The notes beneath the pieces are model-generated. The model was not told the DNA's origin, searched no databases, and saw only the letters and a program-made list of their open reading frames with translations. A stretch of DNA of 51,035 bases from Bacteroidaceae bacterium (GTDB taxonomy: Bacteria > Bacteroidota > Bacteroidia > Bacteroidales > Bacteroidaceae), in NCBI GenBank assembly GCA_017483765.1, contig JAFUVE010000045.1:1-51035 (forward strand), in the 5' to 3' direction. The translations under genes were made by a program, and so were the position numbers. Positions within the stretch are counted from its first letter, which is position 1, and each line of letters begins with the position of its first letter. Shown piece after piece: positions 1-8,350 of the stretch.

Positions 1-1
1 C

Positions 2-217
2 AACTGGGCATATATCAACTTTCTTCAGGTAGGTAAAAACATCATAATGCCTAAATTTGATATTGACGAAGATGCAATAGCCTTACAATATATTCAAACT
101 GCTTTCCCTAATTGCAATATTCGTCAAATAGAAATGGCAGAAATTGCAAAAAAAGGTGGCGCTTTACATTGTTTAAGCTGGAATGTTTATCTTCCAAAAT
201 CACATGTGAAAGCGTAA
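2..217 (+). CDS. agmatine deiminase / peptidyl-arginine deiminase family protein, C-terminal fragment
   Basis: The reading frame is open from the window edge to a TAA at 215-217, giving the last 71 residues of a protein that starts outside the window. The piece contains YINFLQVG, an acidic IDEDAIA stretch and, near the end, KKGGALHCLSWN. The Gly-Gly-x-x-His-Cys arrangement is the catalytic cysteine region of the agmatine deiminase/PAD_porph fold. Agmatine deiminase hydrolyses agmatine to N-carbamoylputrescine and ammonia in the putrescine route that many Bacteroidota use. The fragment cannot separate this from a peptidyl-arginine deiminase, although the short cytosolic-type ending favours agmatine deiminase. 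It converges on mnmE. Confidence 0.75.
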   Translation, partial: NWAYINFLQVGKNIIMPKFDIDEDAIALQYIQTAFPNCNIRQIEMAEIAKKGGALHCLSWNVYLPKSHVKA

Positions 218-416
218 ATCACCACCTATGAGATATTTTTGTCCCTCGGCTATTTTTCGACTATCTCGGGGGTCAATGGGGGACAAAATGGGCGAAAATC
301 TGCAAATATCGAAGTTAAAATTCAAAAATCTGCAAAAACGGGCACAATTCTTAGTGTTTGAAATAAAGCGAATTATGAGCTATATTTGCAGATAGTATGC
401 TTTTCTTTGCATAAAA
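218..416. other. intergenic region with inverted repeat and three ATCTGCAAA copies
   Basis: This lies between two convergent genes and no gene is seen in it. TTTTGTCCC at 237-245 is mirrored by GGGACAAAA at 280-288, which could form a long-loop hairpin. ATCTGCAAA occurs twice in direct orientation (about 298 and 328) and once inverted as TTTGCAGAT (385-393). A TATATTTG at 381-388 fits the Bacteroidota -7 box on the plus strand but has no gene after it. The function is not known. Confidence 0.4.
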
Positions 417-1829
417 TCACTTTCCCACGCAGAAATGCTTGAATATGTTTCCGAGAACTTCGTCTGTGGTCACTTCGCCCACAATCTCTCCCAATGCGGA
501 CACGCACATACGCAAGTCTTCGGCCACAAGGTCTGTGCTCAGACCCTCATCCATTGCACGGGTGGAGGAACGGAGGGCGTCAAGGGCGGATTTTAATGCT
601 TCGACATGACGAAGGTTGGTGACAATCACATCGCCTTCATTTCTCATCACATTGTTTGTGTAGTCCAGCAACTTCGACTCCAGAGCACCTATGTTCTTAC
701 CGGTCTTGGCACTGATGAGGAGTGTCTCGTCGGGATTGATGCCTGTGTGGTCGTATAAATTTGATAATTCGGTATATAATTCTGTGTCGTCTATGAGGTC
801 GCACTTGTTGACCACCAGGATTAAGGTCTTCTCGCCTATGTGGGGTATGATACGTTTGTAAGTACGTTCAAACGACTGCCCTAACTCGGTTGCGTCAGTC
901 ACCCATAGCACAATCTCAGCTTTGTCCGTCTTCTGGAATGTACGGTCTATACCTATGGCCTCTATCGTGTCTTTCGTGTCGCGGATGCCGGCGGTGTCTA
1001 TGAAGCGGAACAGGGTGCCTTCTATGTTGATGGTGTCTTCTATCGTGTCGCGGGTCGTTCCATGAATCTCGCTCACGATGGCGCGGTCTTCATGCAGCAA
1101 CTGATTGAGCAGTGTGCTTTTGCCTACGTTTGTCTCACCGATGATGGCAACGGGAACACCGTTTTTCAGCGCGTTGCCCACTTTGAACGACGAGATGAGG
1201 TGGGAGAGGGTAGATTCTATTTCTTTCGATAAGTTCTTGAGCTCCTGACGGTCGGCGAATTCCAAGTCCTCTTCGCTGAAGTCCAACTCCAGCTCCATCA
1301 GGCTGGTCAGTTTCAATAGTTTGTCGCGAAGCTGGCGCAGCTCCCGGCTGAAACCGCCGCGCATCTGACTCATGGCAAGGCGGTGGGTGGCTGCCGTTGA
1401 AGAGGAAATCAGGTCGGCTACTGCCTCTGCCTGGCTCAAGTCCATCTTCCCGTTCAGAAAGGCGCGCTGGGTGTACTCTCCAGGACGGGCCAGTCTGCAA
1501 CCTTCTGTTATCAGCAGACTCATCACCTTCTCTAATATATAGGTAGAACCATGACACATGATTTCCACACTGTCCTCGCCGGTATAGCTGTGCGGACCTT
1601 TGTACTTCAAAACGACAACCTCGTCTATGATTTCGTCGTTTTCGTCAGGTGAAATCAAGGTACCATATATCGCATGGCGGAACGGGTAGTCAGCAAGTTG
1701 TTTCTCACCATGAGGTGAACGAAACAACTTGCCACAAATCGTAATACTGTCAGAGCCGGATACCCTGACTATGCCTATTGCGCCACCCTGCGCGGTAGAT
1801 ACGGCGCATATCGTCTCTTGATTATTCAA
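417..1829 (-). CDS. mnmE: tRNA uridine-5-carboxymethylaminomethyl modification GTPase MnmE
   Basis: This 470-residue protein is a full-length MnmE (TrmE). With MnmG it installs the carboxymethylaminomethyl group on wobble uridine 34 of tRNAs reading NNA/NNG codons, in the cytoplasm. It begins with the tetrahydrofolate-binding N-domain (ETICAVSTAQGGAIGIVRVSG). A helical domain surrounds an inserted G domain with GETNVGKST (P-loop), DTAGIRDT (G3) and NKCD (G4). It ends in FCVGK, the family's C-terminal Cys-x-Gly-Lys motif, whose cysteine is needed for modification. It lies 60 bp downstream of the nucleoside phosphorylase gene in the same direction and may be read through from it; no strong promoter is seen in that gap. 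Confidence 0.97.
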   Translation of the reverse strand: MNNQETICAVSTAQGGAIGIVRVSGSDSITICGKLFRSPHGEKQLADYPFRHAIYGTLISPDENDEIIDEVVVLKYKGPHSYTGEDSVEIMCHGSTYILEKVMSLLITEGCRLARPGEYTQRAFLNGKMDLSQAEAVADLISSSTAATHRLAMSQMRGGFSRELRQLRDKLLKLTSLMELELDFSEEDLEFADRQELKNLSKEIESTLSHLISSFKVGNALKNGVPVAIIGETNVGKSTLLNQLLHEDRAIVSEIHGTTRDTIEDTINIEGTLFRFIDTAGIRDTKDTIEAIGIDRTFQKTDKAEIVLWVTDATELGQSFERTYKRIIPHIGEKTLILVVNKCDLIDDTELYTELSNLYDHTGINPDETLLISAKTGKNIGALESKLLDYTNNVMRNEGDVIVTNLRHVEALKSALDALRSSTRAMDEGLSTDLVAEDLRMCVSALGEIVGEVTTDEVLGNIFKHFCVGK

Positions 1830-1889
1830 TTTGCCTTTATAACAATTTAGTATTACTAGTCAAACCTCAAATCTCAAATTTCAAAGATT

Positions 1890-2774
1890 TCAAATCTTGT
1901 CTAACACAATCTTGATTAGGTCATCTATCTGATTCTTATAGCCTGTGTTTGCCACTTTGGCCACGCGGTTGGCTATCACCATGCACACCGTTACGGCTTT
2001 ATGACCCAACAGGGCACTCAGACCGGCTATGGCAGACGACTCCATCTCGAAATTGGTGATTTTATGGCCTTTGTATTCAAAGGACTCCACTTTGCTGTTC
2101 TGGTCAGGGTCGGCCAGGGGAATACGTAGTTCACGGCCTTGTGGGCCATAAAAACCGCCGCATGCTATCGTCACGCCTTTCACCATGCCTTTCGACGGGT
2201 CGTAAAGACGCTCTATCAGTTCCTTGCTGTTGTCTATCACGTAGGGGGCACACAACAATTGGGAGTTCCAATTCATGTGTGTTGTGAATGCTTGCTCAAA
2301 GTCCAGGTCGCAGACTTCGTTTCTGCCACCGTAGAAGTTCAACAGACCGTCAAAGCCAATGCTCTTCTCGGATAGGATGAAGGTGCCAGTAGGGCAGTTG
2401 GGCTGTAGGCCGCCGCACGTGCCGATGCGCACGATCTCCAGGCTGGTCAGATGTTCTTTCTCTCTGCGGGTCTCGAAGTCAATGTTCTTCAGGGCGTCCA
2501 ACTCGTTCACGACGATGTCGCAGTTGTCGCATCCGATTCCAGTGGAGGTTACTGTGATACGTTTCCCTTTGTAGATACCTGTGATGCTGTGGAACTCACG
2601 ACTTTCAACTTCACATTCTTTTTCGTCAAAATGAGACGCAATCAAAGTCACACGGCCAGGGTCGCCACACAGTATCACTTTGTCTGCCAGCTGCTCGGGA
2701 CGCAGATGCAGGTGGAATATCGAGCCGTCTTCGTTAATCAGCAGCTCTGAGGCTTCAAATGTCTTTGCTTTCAT
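1890..2774 (-). CDS. nucleoside phosphorylase (uridine phosphorylase-like)
   Basis: This 294-residue cytoplasmic enzyme belongs to the PNP/UDP hexameric phosphorylase superfamily, which splits nucleosides with phosphate into base and ribose-1-phosphate. Recognisable parts are the phosphate-binding ILCGDPGRV near residue 35, STGIGCDN near 95, RIGTCGGLQ near 135, and FEMESSAIAGLSALLGHKA near 245, where the Glu-Met-Glu binds ribose. These features match the uridine phosphorylase branch, but base specificity cannot be fixed from sequence alone. It has its own canonical promoter at 2809-2840 and mnmE follows it. Confidence 0.85.
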   Translation of the reverse strand: MKAKTFEASELLINEDGSIFHLHLRPEQLADKVILCGDPGRVTLIASHFDEKECEVESREFHSITGIYKGKRITVTSTGIGCDNCDIVVNELDALKNIDFETRREKEHLTSLEIVRIGTCGGLQPNCPTGTFILSEKSIGFDGLLNFYGGRNEVCDLDFEQAFTTHMNWNSQLLCAPYVIDNSKELIERLYDPSKGMVKGVTIACGGFYGPQGRELRIPLADPDQNSKVESFEYKGHKITNFEMESSAIAGLSALLGHKAVTVCMVIANRVAKVANTGYKNQIDDLIKIVLDKI

Positions 2775-2808
2775 AGTAGAATAGTTTTTGTTGTTTGCTT
2801 TTATTCCG

Positions 2809-2840
2809 CAAAAATAGCAATTTAAATAAGATTATCCAAA
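2809..2840 (-). promoter_or_regulatory. promoter of the nucleoside phosphorylase gene
   Basis: On the minus strand a TTTG (2840-2837) is followed after 20 bp by TATTTTTG (2816-2809). This matches the Bacteroidota housekeeping pattern of a -33 TTTG and a -7 TAnnTTTG, and lies 35 bp before the start codon. Confidence 0.7.
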
Positions 2841-2966
2841 TTTATGAGGAAAAATCTTCTTGTTGACGGCATATCCTTTCCTGTGTGTGCACACAGCTGA
2901 GCCACGTTTCTTTTTATTATTCCTGGAGTCTCAGGGTGTATCCGTACACTGCGTTGCCAAGACTGT

Positions 2967-3638
2967 CTAAATTTTCAGTCCCTCTCCCTCCTGACTTAAT
3001 ATCTCCATATATTCGTCATAACTGATAAAGTGGCCGCCCATGCTGCGAAGATGGGGAGTCTCAAACTGGCAGTCTATAAGGGAATGGGGGAGCGACTGAT
3101 GAAGTTGTGCCAGGTGGATGAGTGCCAGCTTGCTTGCGCTTGGAACGAGTGAGAACATACTCTCGCCTATGAAGCAGTTGTTGATACGCTCTCCATATAA
3201 TCCTCCCACGAGGCGGTCGCCTTCCCATACGTCTATGCTCATCACGATTCCCATGTCATGCAATTTCGTGTAGGCTTCAATAATCTCATCGCCTAACCAC
3301 GCACCGTCCATGTCGTAACGGCCGTCTACTGTGCCGCAGCCACGGATGACTCCGTCGAAGTCTTCGTCAACACTTACACGGTAGCGGCCGCTGTTCATCA
3401 ACGTGCGCATCGAGTGGGAGATATGGATCTCATTCGGAAATATCACGAAGCGCTCAAGTGGGCAATACCATTTCGGCCCCCATTCATTGCGGAATGAATA
3501 CCATGGAAATATACCCATCTGATAGGCTGCAATCAGCCGCTCCGGGCTCAAGTCTCCTCCTATGGCCAGTAAGCCGTCTGGCTCTCCATAATAGGGGTTG
3601 GGGAAGATGTTTCGCTTCTTACTTAATTTGAATATCAT
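2967..3638 (-). CDS. aat: leucyl/phenylalanyl-tRNA--protein transferase
   Basis: This 223-residue protein is Aat, which transfers Leu or Phe from aminoacyl-tRNA to the N-terminal Arg or Lys of proteins, making them substrates for ClpS/ClpAP. It carries the family's signatures: the N-terminal FPNPYYGEPDGLLAIGGDL, the GIFPWYS segment, the PKWYCPLERFVIFP segment and GESMFS near residue 155. Length is normal for the family. Its ATG lies inside the last codons of clpA: aat starts at 3638 and clpA stops at 3619, a 20-bp overlap, which suggests translational coupling. It is the last gene of the clpS-clpA-aat operon. Confidence 0.95.
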   Translation of the reverse strand: MIFKLSKKRNIFPNPYYGEPDGLLAIGGDLSPERLIAAYQMGIFPWYSFRNEWGPKWYCPLERFVIFPNEIHISHSMRTLMNSGRYRVSVDEDFDGVIRGCGTVDGRYDMDGAWLGDEIIEAYTKLHDMGIVMSIDVWEGDRLVGGLYGERINNCFIGESMFSLVPSASKLALIHLAQLHQSLPHSLIDCQFETPHLRSMGGHFISYDEYMEILSQEGEGLKI

Positions 3639-5835
3639 CGCCGTTTTTTATGATTTTGGCCTTTCCGCCTTTTCTCAGTTTACCATATAATATCTCGCGC
3701 ATCAGCAACGGTTTCAGACGGCTGCCAATCACGCGGTCCATCTCACGGGCGCCGTATTCCTTGCTGAAGCCTTCCTTCAGCAGTTGGGCAAATACCTCCT
3801 CGCTCAGTTCCAACTGAATCCCGCGGCTCTCAACCTTATGCCGCAACTCGCCTATTTTCTTTTCCAGTATCTTCCTTGCCATCGTCTGGTCCATGTCATT
3901 GAACGTAACAACGGACGACAGGCGGTTCAGGAACTCGGGTTTGAACAGCTTCTTCACCTGGGCCTGCATCGCGCTGCCACGGCTGACTCCGCCGCCAAAG
4001 CCGATGTTTGCCTGGCTGGCGTACTGGGCGCCGGCATTGCTTGTCATGATTAACACCACATTACGGAAGTCGGATTTCTGTCCCCGGTTGTCTGTCAGGT
4101 TAGCATAGTCCATCACCTGTAGCAGTATGTTGTAGATGTCGCTGTGGGCCTTTTCTATCTCGTCGAGCAGCAACACGCAGTTGGGATTCCGCCTGATCGC
4201 GTCGGTCAGCAGGCCTCCGTCCTCATAGCCTACATAGCCCGCGGGTGAGCCTATCAGTTTCGCAACCGTGTGTTTCTCTGTGTATTCACTCATGTCGAAA
4301 CGGAGCAGCTCCACGCCTAACTCCCTGGACAACACGCGGGCCACTTCTGTCTTGCCTACGCCGGTCGGACCTACAAACAGCAGACTGGCCAACGGCTTTC
4401 CTTCGTCCGACAAGCCGGCTTTCGACATCTGTATGGCTTCCGATACCAGACGGACAGCTTCGTCCTGGCCGTATATCTGTTTCAATATGCGGTCGTTCAG
4501 CGTCTCTACGGCGTTCTCGCTCTCTTCGTCTATCTTCACGGTGCCTATCTTGCTCACTTCCGACAAAATCTCGGCTATCATTTCTTTGCTCACCTCTTTG
4601 CCTTGCTCGCCGTTCACTTCCATTCGGGCGCCTGACGCGTCAATCAGGTCCAACGCCTTGTCGGGAAGCCGACGGTCGCTCTGGTATTTTTCACTTGCGG
4701 TCACGGCAAACCGGATGACGTCGTCACTGTAACTCACTTTGTGGAACTCCTCGTAGCGGGGTTTCAGTTGCGTCAGGATGTCGATGGCCTCTTCGGTGCT
4801 GGGCTCTTTGATCTCTATCTGCTGGAATCGTCGTACTAAGCTCTGGTTACGCTCCAGGTGACGCTTGAAGTCATCGGGGGTGGTCGTTCCGATGAAGCGG
4901 AGGGAGCCGCTGTCAAGGAAAGGCTTCAGCACGTCGGTGGCATCCATGCTCGAGTCGTTCGAACGGCCGGCGCCCACCATCGTGTGGATGTTGTCAATAT
5001 ACACTATGCTGCCTTCCTCCGAACTGAGTTTGTTCATCGTCTCCTGTAGCTTTTTCTCCATCTCGCCACGGAACTGGCCATTGGCCACAAGGGTGCTCAC
5101 GTCCAGCTGGTAGACCTTGCTGTTCTTCAGTCGCTCCGGAACGTCGCCGTCGGCTATTTTCTTTACCAGTCCCCACACCAGGGCAGTCTTGCCTACGCCT
5201 GGCTCGCCCACATGGAGTGGGTTGTTTTTCTCCATGCGGCAAAGCACTTCTATTGTCCTGCGAAGCTCATCGGCTCTGCCTACAAGCGGTGGACGTCCTT
5301 CAAGTTGGTCGTTCATGCACACCACGATCCCGGAGGACTGTGGATTCTGCAGCTGCTCCAGCATGTCGTCGAAGTCGTCGTCTATGTAGTTTTCTTCTGC
5401 CTCGCCTATGGTTTGGGCATAGTAGGATAGCAGGAGAGGCAGGTTCTTGTCGCCGCCTAATGCATTGCTGAGAATCTGATAGGCACGGGTATCTTTCTCT
5501 TCCAACAACAACTTCAGAAGCAGGTAGCCGCGGTAGGCCGGATCGTAGTTCGGTTTCTCTTGCTCGTATCTTTCTCGTAGCTCTGTGAAGAAATAAGACT
5601 CTCCTGGTTCTGAATCATCGCCTACTGGCAAAATGTCCAGTTTTGAAAAATATTCATTTAGTAGGCTTGCGATGTCGTTCACATGTAAATTAAACAATGC
5701 CAACGTGTTTTCAAAATCCTTTGTGAGCACAAAGGAGGCAAGGACATGCTCTGGCGTCATGTACTCGTGACCCATGTGCTTGCATATTTCCTTGGCTCTG
5801 GATAATATCATTTCTCCGGTTGTCTCGTCTGCCAT
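3619..5835 (-). CDS. clpA: ATP-dependent Clp protease ATP-binding subunit ClpA
   Basis: This 738-residue AAA+ unfoldase feeds proteins into ClpP. It starts with a Clp N-domain (about 1-150: MILSRAKEICKHMGHEYMTPEH) that would dock ClpS. AAA+ module 1 has HVGEPGVGKTALV and no inserted coiled-coil M domain, so it is ClpA rather than ClpB or ClpC. AAA+ module 2 has FVGPTGVGKTEVAR, the Walker B LLLDEIEKAH and the pore loop GYVGYEDGG. ANIGFGGG in module 2 supplies the Ile-Gly-Phe loop that contacts ClpP, so it should be a true protease partner. clpP is not in the window. clpS lies 48 bp upstream and aat overlaps its end. Confidence 0.96.
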   Translation of the reverse strand: MADETTGEMILSRAKEICKHMGHEYMTPEHVLASFVLTKDFENTLALFNLHVNDIASLLNEYFSKLDILPVGDDSEPGESYFFTELRERYEQEKPNYDPAYRGYLLLKLLLEEKDTRAYQILSNALGGDKNLPLLLSYYAQTIGEAEENYIDDDFDDMLEQLQNPQSSGIVVCMNDQLEGRPPLVGRADELRRTIEVLCRMEKNNPLHVGEPGVGKTALVWGLVKKIADGDVPERLKNSKVYQLDVSTLVANGQFRGEMEKKLQETMNKLSSEEGSIVYIDNIHTMVGAGRSNDSSMDATDVLKPFLDSGSLRFIGTTTPDDFKRHLERNQSLVRRFQQIEIKEPSTEEAIDILTQLKPRYEEFHKVSYSDDVIRFAVTASEKYQSDRRLPDKALDLIDASGARMEVNGEQGKEVSKEMIAEILSEVSKIGTVKIDEESENAVETLNDRILKQIYGQDEAVRLVSEAIQMSKAGLSDEGKPLASLLFVGPTGVGKTEVARVLSRELGVELLRFDMSEYTEKHTVAKLIGSPAGYVGYEDGGLLTDAIRRNPNCVLLLDEIEKAHSDIYNILLQVMDYANLTDNRGQKSDFRNVVLIMTSNAGAQYASQANIGFGGGVSRGSAMQAQVKKLFKPEFLNRLSSVVTFNDMDQTMARKILEKKIGELRHKVESRGIQLELSEEVFAQLLKEGFSKEYGAREMDRVIGSRLKPLLMREILYGKLRKGGKAKIIKNGDDIQIK

Positions 5836-5883
5836 GTCGTTTGTGTAATTTAATTTTCTGTTCTTTTATCTGTTCTTGTCTCT

Positions 5884-6192
5884 TTATTCTGCCACAACGG
5901 TTAAGCGAAGTGGATAATTGAATTGGCGGGCCAGACGCATCGTCTGCTCTGCTTTGGTGCGCGCTATGTCATAGGGATACTTCCCCGCGACACCCTTGCC
6001 CTTGATGTGGACTTCAAGCATAATCTGGATTGCCTCTTGTTCTGACTTACGGAAAAATTTCTTCAGCACCATCACGACAAAGTCCATCGTCGTCACTTCA
6101 TCATTGTGTAAGATGACCAGGTATTCTTGAGGCTCTTGGTTTTTCTCCCGTACTTGTGTCGTTTTTCCAGTTTGCGTCTGTTTCTTTTCCAT
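5884..6192 (-). CDS. clpS: ATP-dependent Clp protease adaptor ClpS
   Basis: This 102-residue adaptor recognises N-terminal Leu, Phe, Trp or Tyr and hands the protein to ClpA. The charged, flexible first 20 residues are followed by the core: YLVILHNDEVTTMDFVV with the Asn-Asp pair that binds the alpha-amino group, then IMLEVHIKGKGVAG with the conserved histidine, and TKAEQTMRLARQFNYPLRLTV at the end. It is the first gene of the clpS-clpA-aat operon. A TAAATTTG -7 box lies 20 bp before the start. The neighbouring divergent gene is the asparaginase. Confidence 0.96.
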   Translation of the reverse strand: MEKKQTQTGKTTQVREKNQEPQEYLVILHNDEVTTMDFVVMVLKKFFRKSEQEAIQIMLEVHIKGKGVAGKYPYDIARTKAEQTMRLARQFNYPLRLTVVAE

Positions 6193-6211
6193 AGTTCTTG
6201 AGATTAATATG

Positions 6212-6219
6212 CAAATTTA
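6212..6219 (-). promoter_or_regulatory. -7 box of the clpS-clpA-aat operon
   Basis: On the minus strand the box reads TAAATTTG, matching TAnnTTTG, 20 bp before the clpS ATG. No clear -33 TTTG is seen at the usual distance. Confidence 0.55.
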
Positions 6220-6263
6220 CGAATTTATTCACGAACTACGAATTTATTTCATGAAAATTTCAT

Positions 6264-6271
6264 TAACTTTG
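6264..6271 (+). promoter_or_regulatory. -7 box of the asparaginase gene
   Basis: TAACTTTG, a perfect TAnnTTTG match, sits 26 bp before the ATG in the divergent clpS/asparaginase region. The two -7 boxes are about 45 bp apart, so the promoters face away from each other over shared DNA. Confidence 0.6.
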
Positions 6272-6296
6272 CAAAAACTATCGTTATCTAATTGTC

Positions 6297-7358
6297 ATGA
6301 ACAGCAATTTCACGGTCCATAAACGAAAAATACTATTGATATACACTGGCGGAACGATCGGAATGATCAAGAATCCCGAATCCGGGGCGCTCGAGTCTTT
6401 TGATTTCGAGCATCTCAGCCGCCATTTGCCGGAATTGGCCGAGTTTGATTGCGACATACAAGCTTATCAGTTTAATCCGCCTGTCGATTCGTCCGACATG
6501 TCGCCGGCTCTTTGGTGCGACATAGTCAGGGTTGTTTCTGATTTCCACCCTCTTGTCGACGGGTTTGTCATCCTCCATGGGACGGACACGATGGCATATA
6601 CGGCGTCCGCGCTCAGCTTTATGCTCGAGAACATCGGCAAGCCTGTCATCCTCACGGGGAGTCAGCTTCCCATCGGGGTGCTTCGAACTGACGGCAGGGA
6701 GAATATCATTAATGCAATCGAACTTGCTGCACAATTTGATGAACATGGCAATCCGCTCATCCAGGAGGTGGCTGTCTATTTCGACCAGAAACTTCTTCGT
6801 GGCAACCGCACAACGAAATGCAGTGCCGACAATTTCAGTGCGTTTACCTCGTATAATCTCGAGCCGCTCGCCACGACGGGAATCAACATCAAATACAATT
6901 TCCCGATTCTTCTACGCCCGGATAAGAGTGCTCCCTTTACTCCTCATTTCCATATGGATGCTTCTGTCATCGCCATCACGCTCTTTCCCGGCATCAGTCA
7001 GCGAATCATCCAGCATGTCTTTGATTCCGAGGATGTCAAGGGGATTGTGCTCCGCACTTTCGGTGCTGGTAATGCGCCCAGGCTTCAATGGCTGCTTGAT
7101 GCCGTTCGCAAGGCTACGCTCAAAGGGAAGGTCGTCGTCAACATCACTCAATGCCAACAGGGCACGGTGCAGATGGGGATGTATGCCACGGGCGACCAAC
7201 TGAGAAAAGCGGGAGTGGTCAGCGGACACGACATGACGGTGGAGTGTGCGGTCACAAAGCTCATGTTCCTTTTTGCTCAGAATCTGAATGCTGATGACGT
7301 CCGGCGTCTGATGGAGCAGAATCTTGCAGGTGAGCTTACTGTGGGTGAACTTAGCTGA
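6297..7358 (+). CDS. ansA: type I (cytoplasmic) L-asparaginase
   Basis: This 353-residue protein hydrolyses asparagine to aspartate and ammonia. It has both active-site signatures of the bacterial asparaginase family: ILLIYTGGTIGM at residues 12-23, with the nucleophilic threonine, and FVILHGTDTMAYTASALSFM near residue 90, with the Thr-Asp pair. There is no signal peptide, and the length and the GTVQMGMYATG region near 285 fit the cytoplasmic type I (AnsA) subgroup. It is divergent from clpS and appears to be a single-gene transcript. Confidence 0.93.
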   Translation: MNSNFTVHKRKILLIYTGGTIGMIKNPESGALESFDFEHLSRHLPELAEFDCDIQAYQFNPPVDSSDMSPALWCDIVRVVSDFHPLVDGFVILHGTDTMAYTASALSFMLENIGKPVILTGSQLPIGVLRTDGRENIINAIELAAQFDEHGNPLIQEVAVYFDQKLLRGNRTTKCSADNFSAFTSYNLEPLATTGINIKYNFPILLRPDKSAPFTPHFHMDASVIAITLFPGISQRIIQHVFDSEDVKGIVLRTFGAGNAPRLQWLLDAVRKATLKGKVVVNITQCQQGTVQMGMYATGDQLRKAGVVSGHDMTVECAVTKLMFLFAQNLNADDVRRLMEQNLAGELTVGELS

Positions 7359-7471
7359 CGGTTGCTCAAGCCTTGAGTTTGGATGTATTTGCTTGCCGAA
7401 ACTATGTTCCGATGGCGGTGGGGCAGGCTGGGGCTGATGGCTTGCGGCAATCTGTTAATGTCTATTGACGG
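7359..7471. other. short intergenic stretch, nothing recognised
   Basis: This lies between the asparaginase stop and the 3' element of the first lipoprotein gene. No coding frame or clear terminator is seen. Confidence 0.3.
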
Positions 7472-7545
7472 AAAAAACCTGCTTAGGCTTGCGCCTTGCA
7501 GGTTTCAATTCTCTCGTCGGGGTTAAGTCCCCCTGGCGTTGGTTG
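7472..7545 (-). repeat. conserved 3' element, copy 1 (two hairpins, the last a terminator)
   Basis: Downstream of the first Ala-rich lipoprotein, the minus strand reads AACGCCAGGGG, a short loop, CCCCGACGAGAGAATTG, and then a terminator hairpin with A-rich template. The same order and nearly the same bases occur at 8351-8430 after the second lipoprotein gene. The loop sequence of the GGGG/CCCC stem and the terminator loop differ between copies, while the linker GACGAGAGAATTG is identical, suggesting a conserved structured 3' UTR. Confidence 0.7.
7476..7504 (-). terminator. intrinsic terminator of lipoprotein gene 1
   Basis: On the minus strand AACCTGC and GCAGGTT form the outer stem, AGGC and GCCT the inner stem, and GCAA is the tetraloop. 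A run of T residues follows directly. It ends the conserved 3' element. Confidence 0.8.
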
Positions 7546-7581
7546 ATTTGTTTTCTTGTGTAAGTGTTTTGTTATCCTTAC

Positions 7582-7980
7582 TTATTTTACAGCTTCTGCT
7601 GCTGCGTCTACTGCGTCAGCTGCTGCGTCCTTAGCTGCGTCTACTACGTCAGCTGCTGCGTCCTTAACAGCCTCAGCTGCCTCAGCGCCTGCTTCCTTTG
7701 CTGCCTCAACTGCCTCGCCAGCTGCCTCTGTTGCCTCACCGGCAACTTCCTCAGCCTTCTCAGCTGTTGCCTCAGCACCTGCCTCTACAGCTGCTGCTGC
7801 CTCTTCAACTACGTTTGCAGAGTCTGCTACTACGCTGTCTGTAGCTGTAGTGTCAGCTGTTGCCTCTACTGCTGCGCTGTCTGCTGCAACCTCACCGTTA
7901 GCAGCGTCCTGCTTTTTCTGATCACAAGAAACAAATGTCATGGCTGCTACTGCAGCAATCATCAATACCAACTTTTTCAT
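7582..7980 (-). CDS. small Ala/Glu/Val-rich lipoprotein, paralogue 1
   Basis: This 132-residue protein begins with a lipoprotein signal peptide ending in FVSC (cysteine at residue 19), followed by DQKKQDAANG. The rest is low complexity, built from Ala, Glu, Asp, Val and Lys. Between about 70 and 132 it repeats AAKDAA/EAVKDAA-type 11-residue units that would form a long amphipathic helix like LEA or apolipoprotein repeats. No enzymatic motif is present. It is a clear paralogue of the gene at 8452-8727: the first 27 residues are nearly the same. It probably sits in the periplasm or outer membrane. The role is unknown; a stress-protective or envelope-spacer function is only a guess. Confidence 0.85.
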   Translation of the reverse strand: MKKLVLMIAAVAAMTFVSCDQKKQDAANGEVAADSAAVEATADTTATDSVVADSANVVEEAAAAVEAGAEATAEKAEEVAGEATEAAGEAVEAAKEAGAEAAEAVKDAAADVVDAAKDAAADAVDAAAEAVK

Positions 7981-8032
7981 TTTTTTTGATAAAAATTAAA
8001 TGTTTAAACAATATTGTTACTTAAAAACGATG

Positions 8033-8040
8033 CAAAGTTA
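8033..8040 (-). promoter_or_regulatory. -7 box of lipoprotein gene 1
   Basis: The minus strand reads TAACTTTG, 52 bp before the start codon. The surrounding 95 bp match the promoter region of the second copy. Confidence 0.6.
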
Positions 8041-8085
8041 CGCACTTTTTTCATACGTTGTTCTTTAAAATCTTTTTATTTTTCC

Positions 8086-8119
8086 TTTTTAACGTAAATT
8101 TAACACTTAATTATGTAAC
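8086..8119 (-). promoter_or_regulatory. conserved block upstream of lipoprotein gene 1
   Basis: On the minus strand GTTAC, AGTGTTAAA and ACGTTAAAAA occur in fixed order and spacing, and recur before the second copy (8831-8864). It lies about 50-80 bp upstream of the -7 box, so it is a candidate activator site or UP-like element retained after duplication. Confidence 0.4.
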
Positions 8120-8350
8120 ATTTCTTAAAATTAACAATAAATAGGTAAAATCGTAATATTGTGTACGCACACACAAACAAAATATTCAAAAACCTCATTC
8201 CTGCCGCCTTTTCTTTTTACACACTAAACTCTCAGCTGAAATCCCCTCCGCCTGTCTCTTTCGACTTTAAACATTCATCAACTATTTGTTTCAAAAATCA
8301 ACTACCGGTGTTACTTCACTATTCACTCTTTAATAAATCAGTTTTTTCAT
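8120..8350. other. AT-rich spacer between the duplicated lipoprotein units
   Basis: A 63-codon plus-strand frame (8161-8352) is present but has no recognisable signal, motif or promoter, and is probably chance. Two TTCACT heptamer units (8315-8328) resemble the dispersed arrays elsewhere in the window. Confidence 0.35.

Noticed and set aside
2881-2896. CTGTGT-GTGC-ACACAG palindrome downstream of aat
   Set aside because: A short stem without a T run on either strand; not enough to call a terminator or operator.
7556-7989. Plus-strand Ala/Ser-rich and Cys-rich frames over the lipoprotein gene
   Set aside because: They are low-complexity shadows; the minus-strand frame has a signal peptide, lipobox, promoter and terminator.
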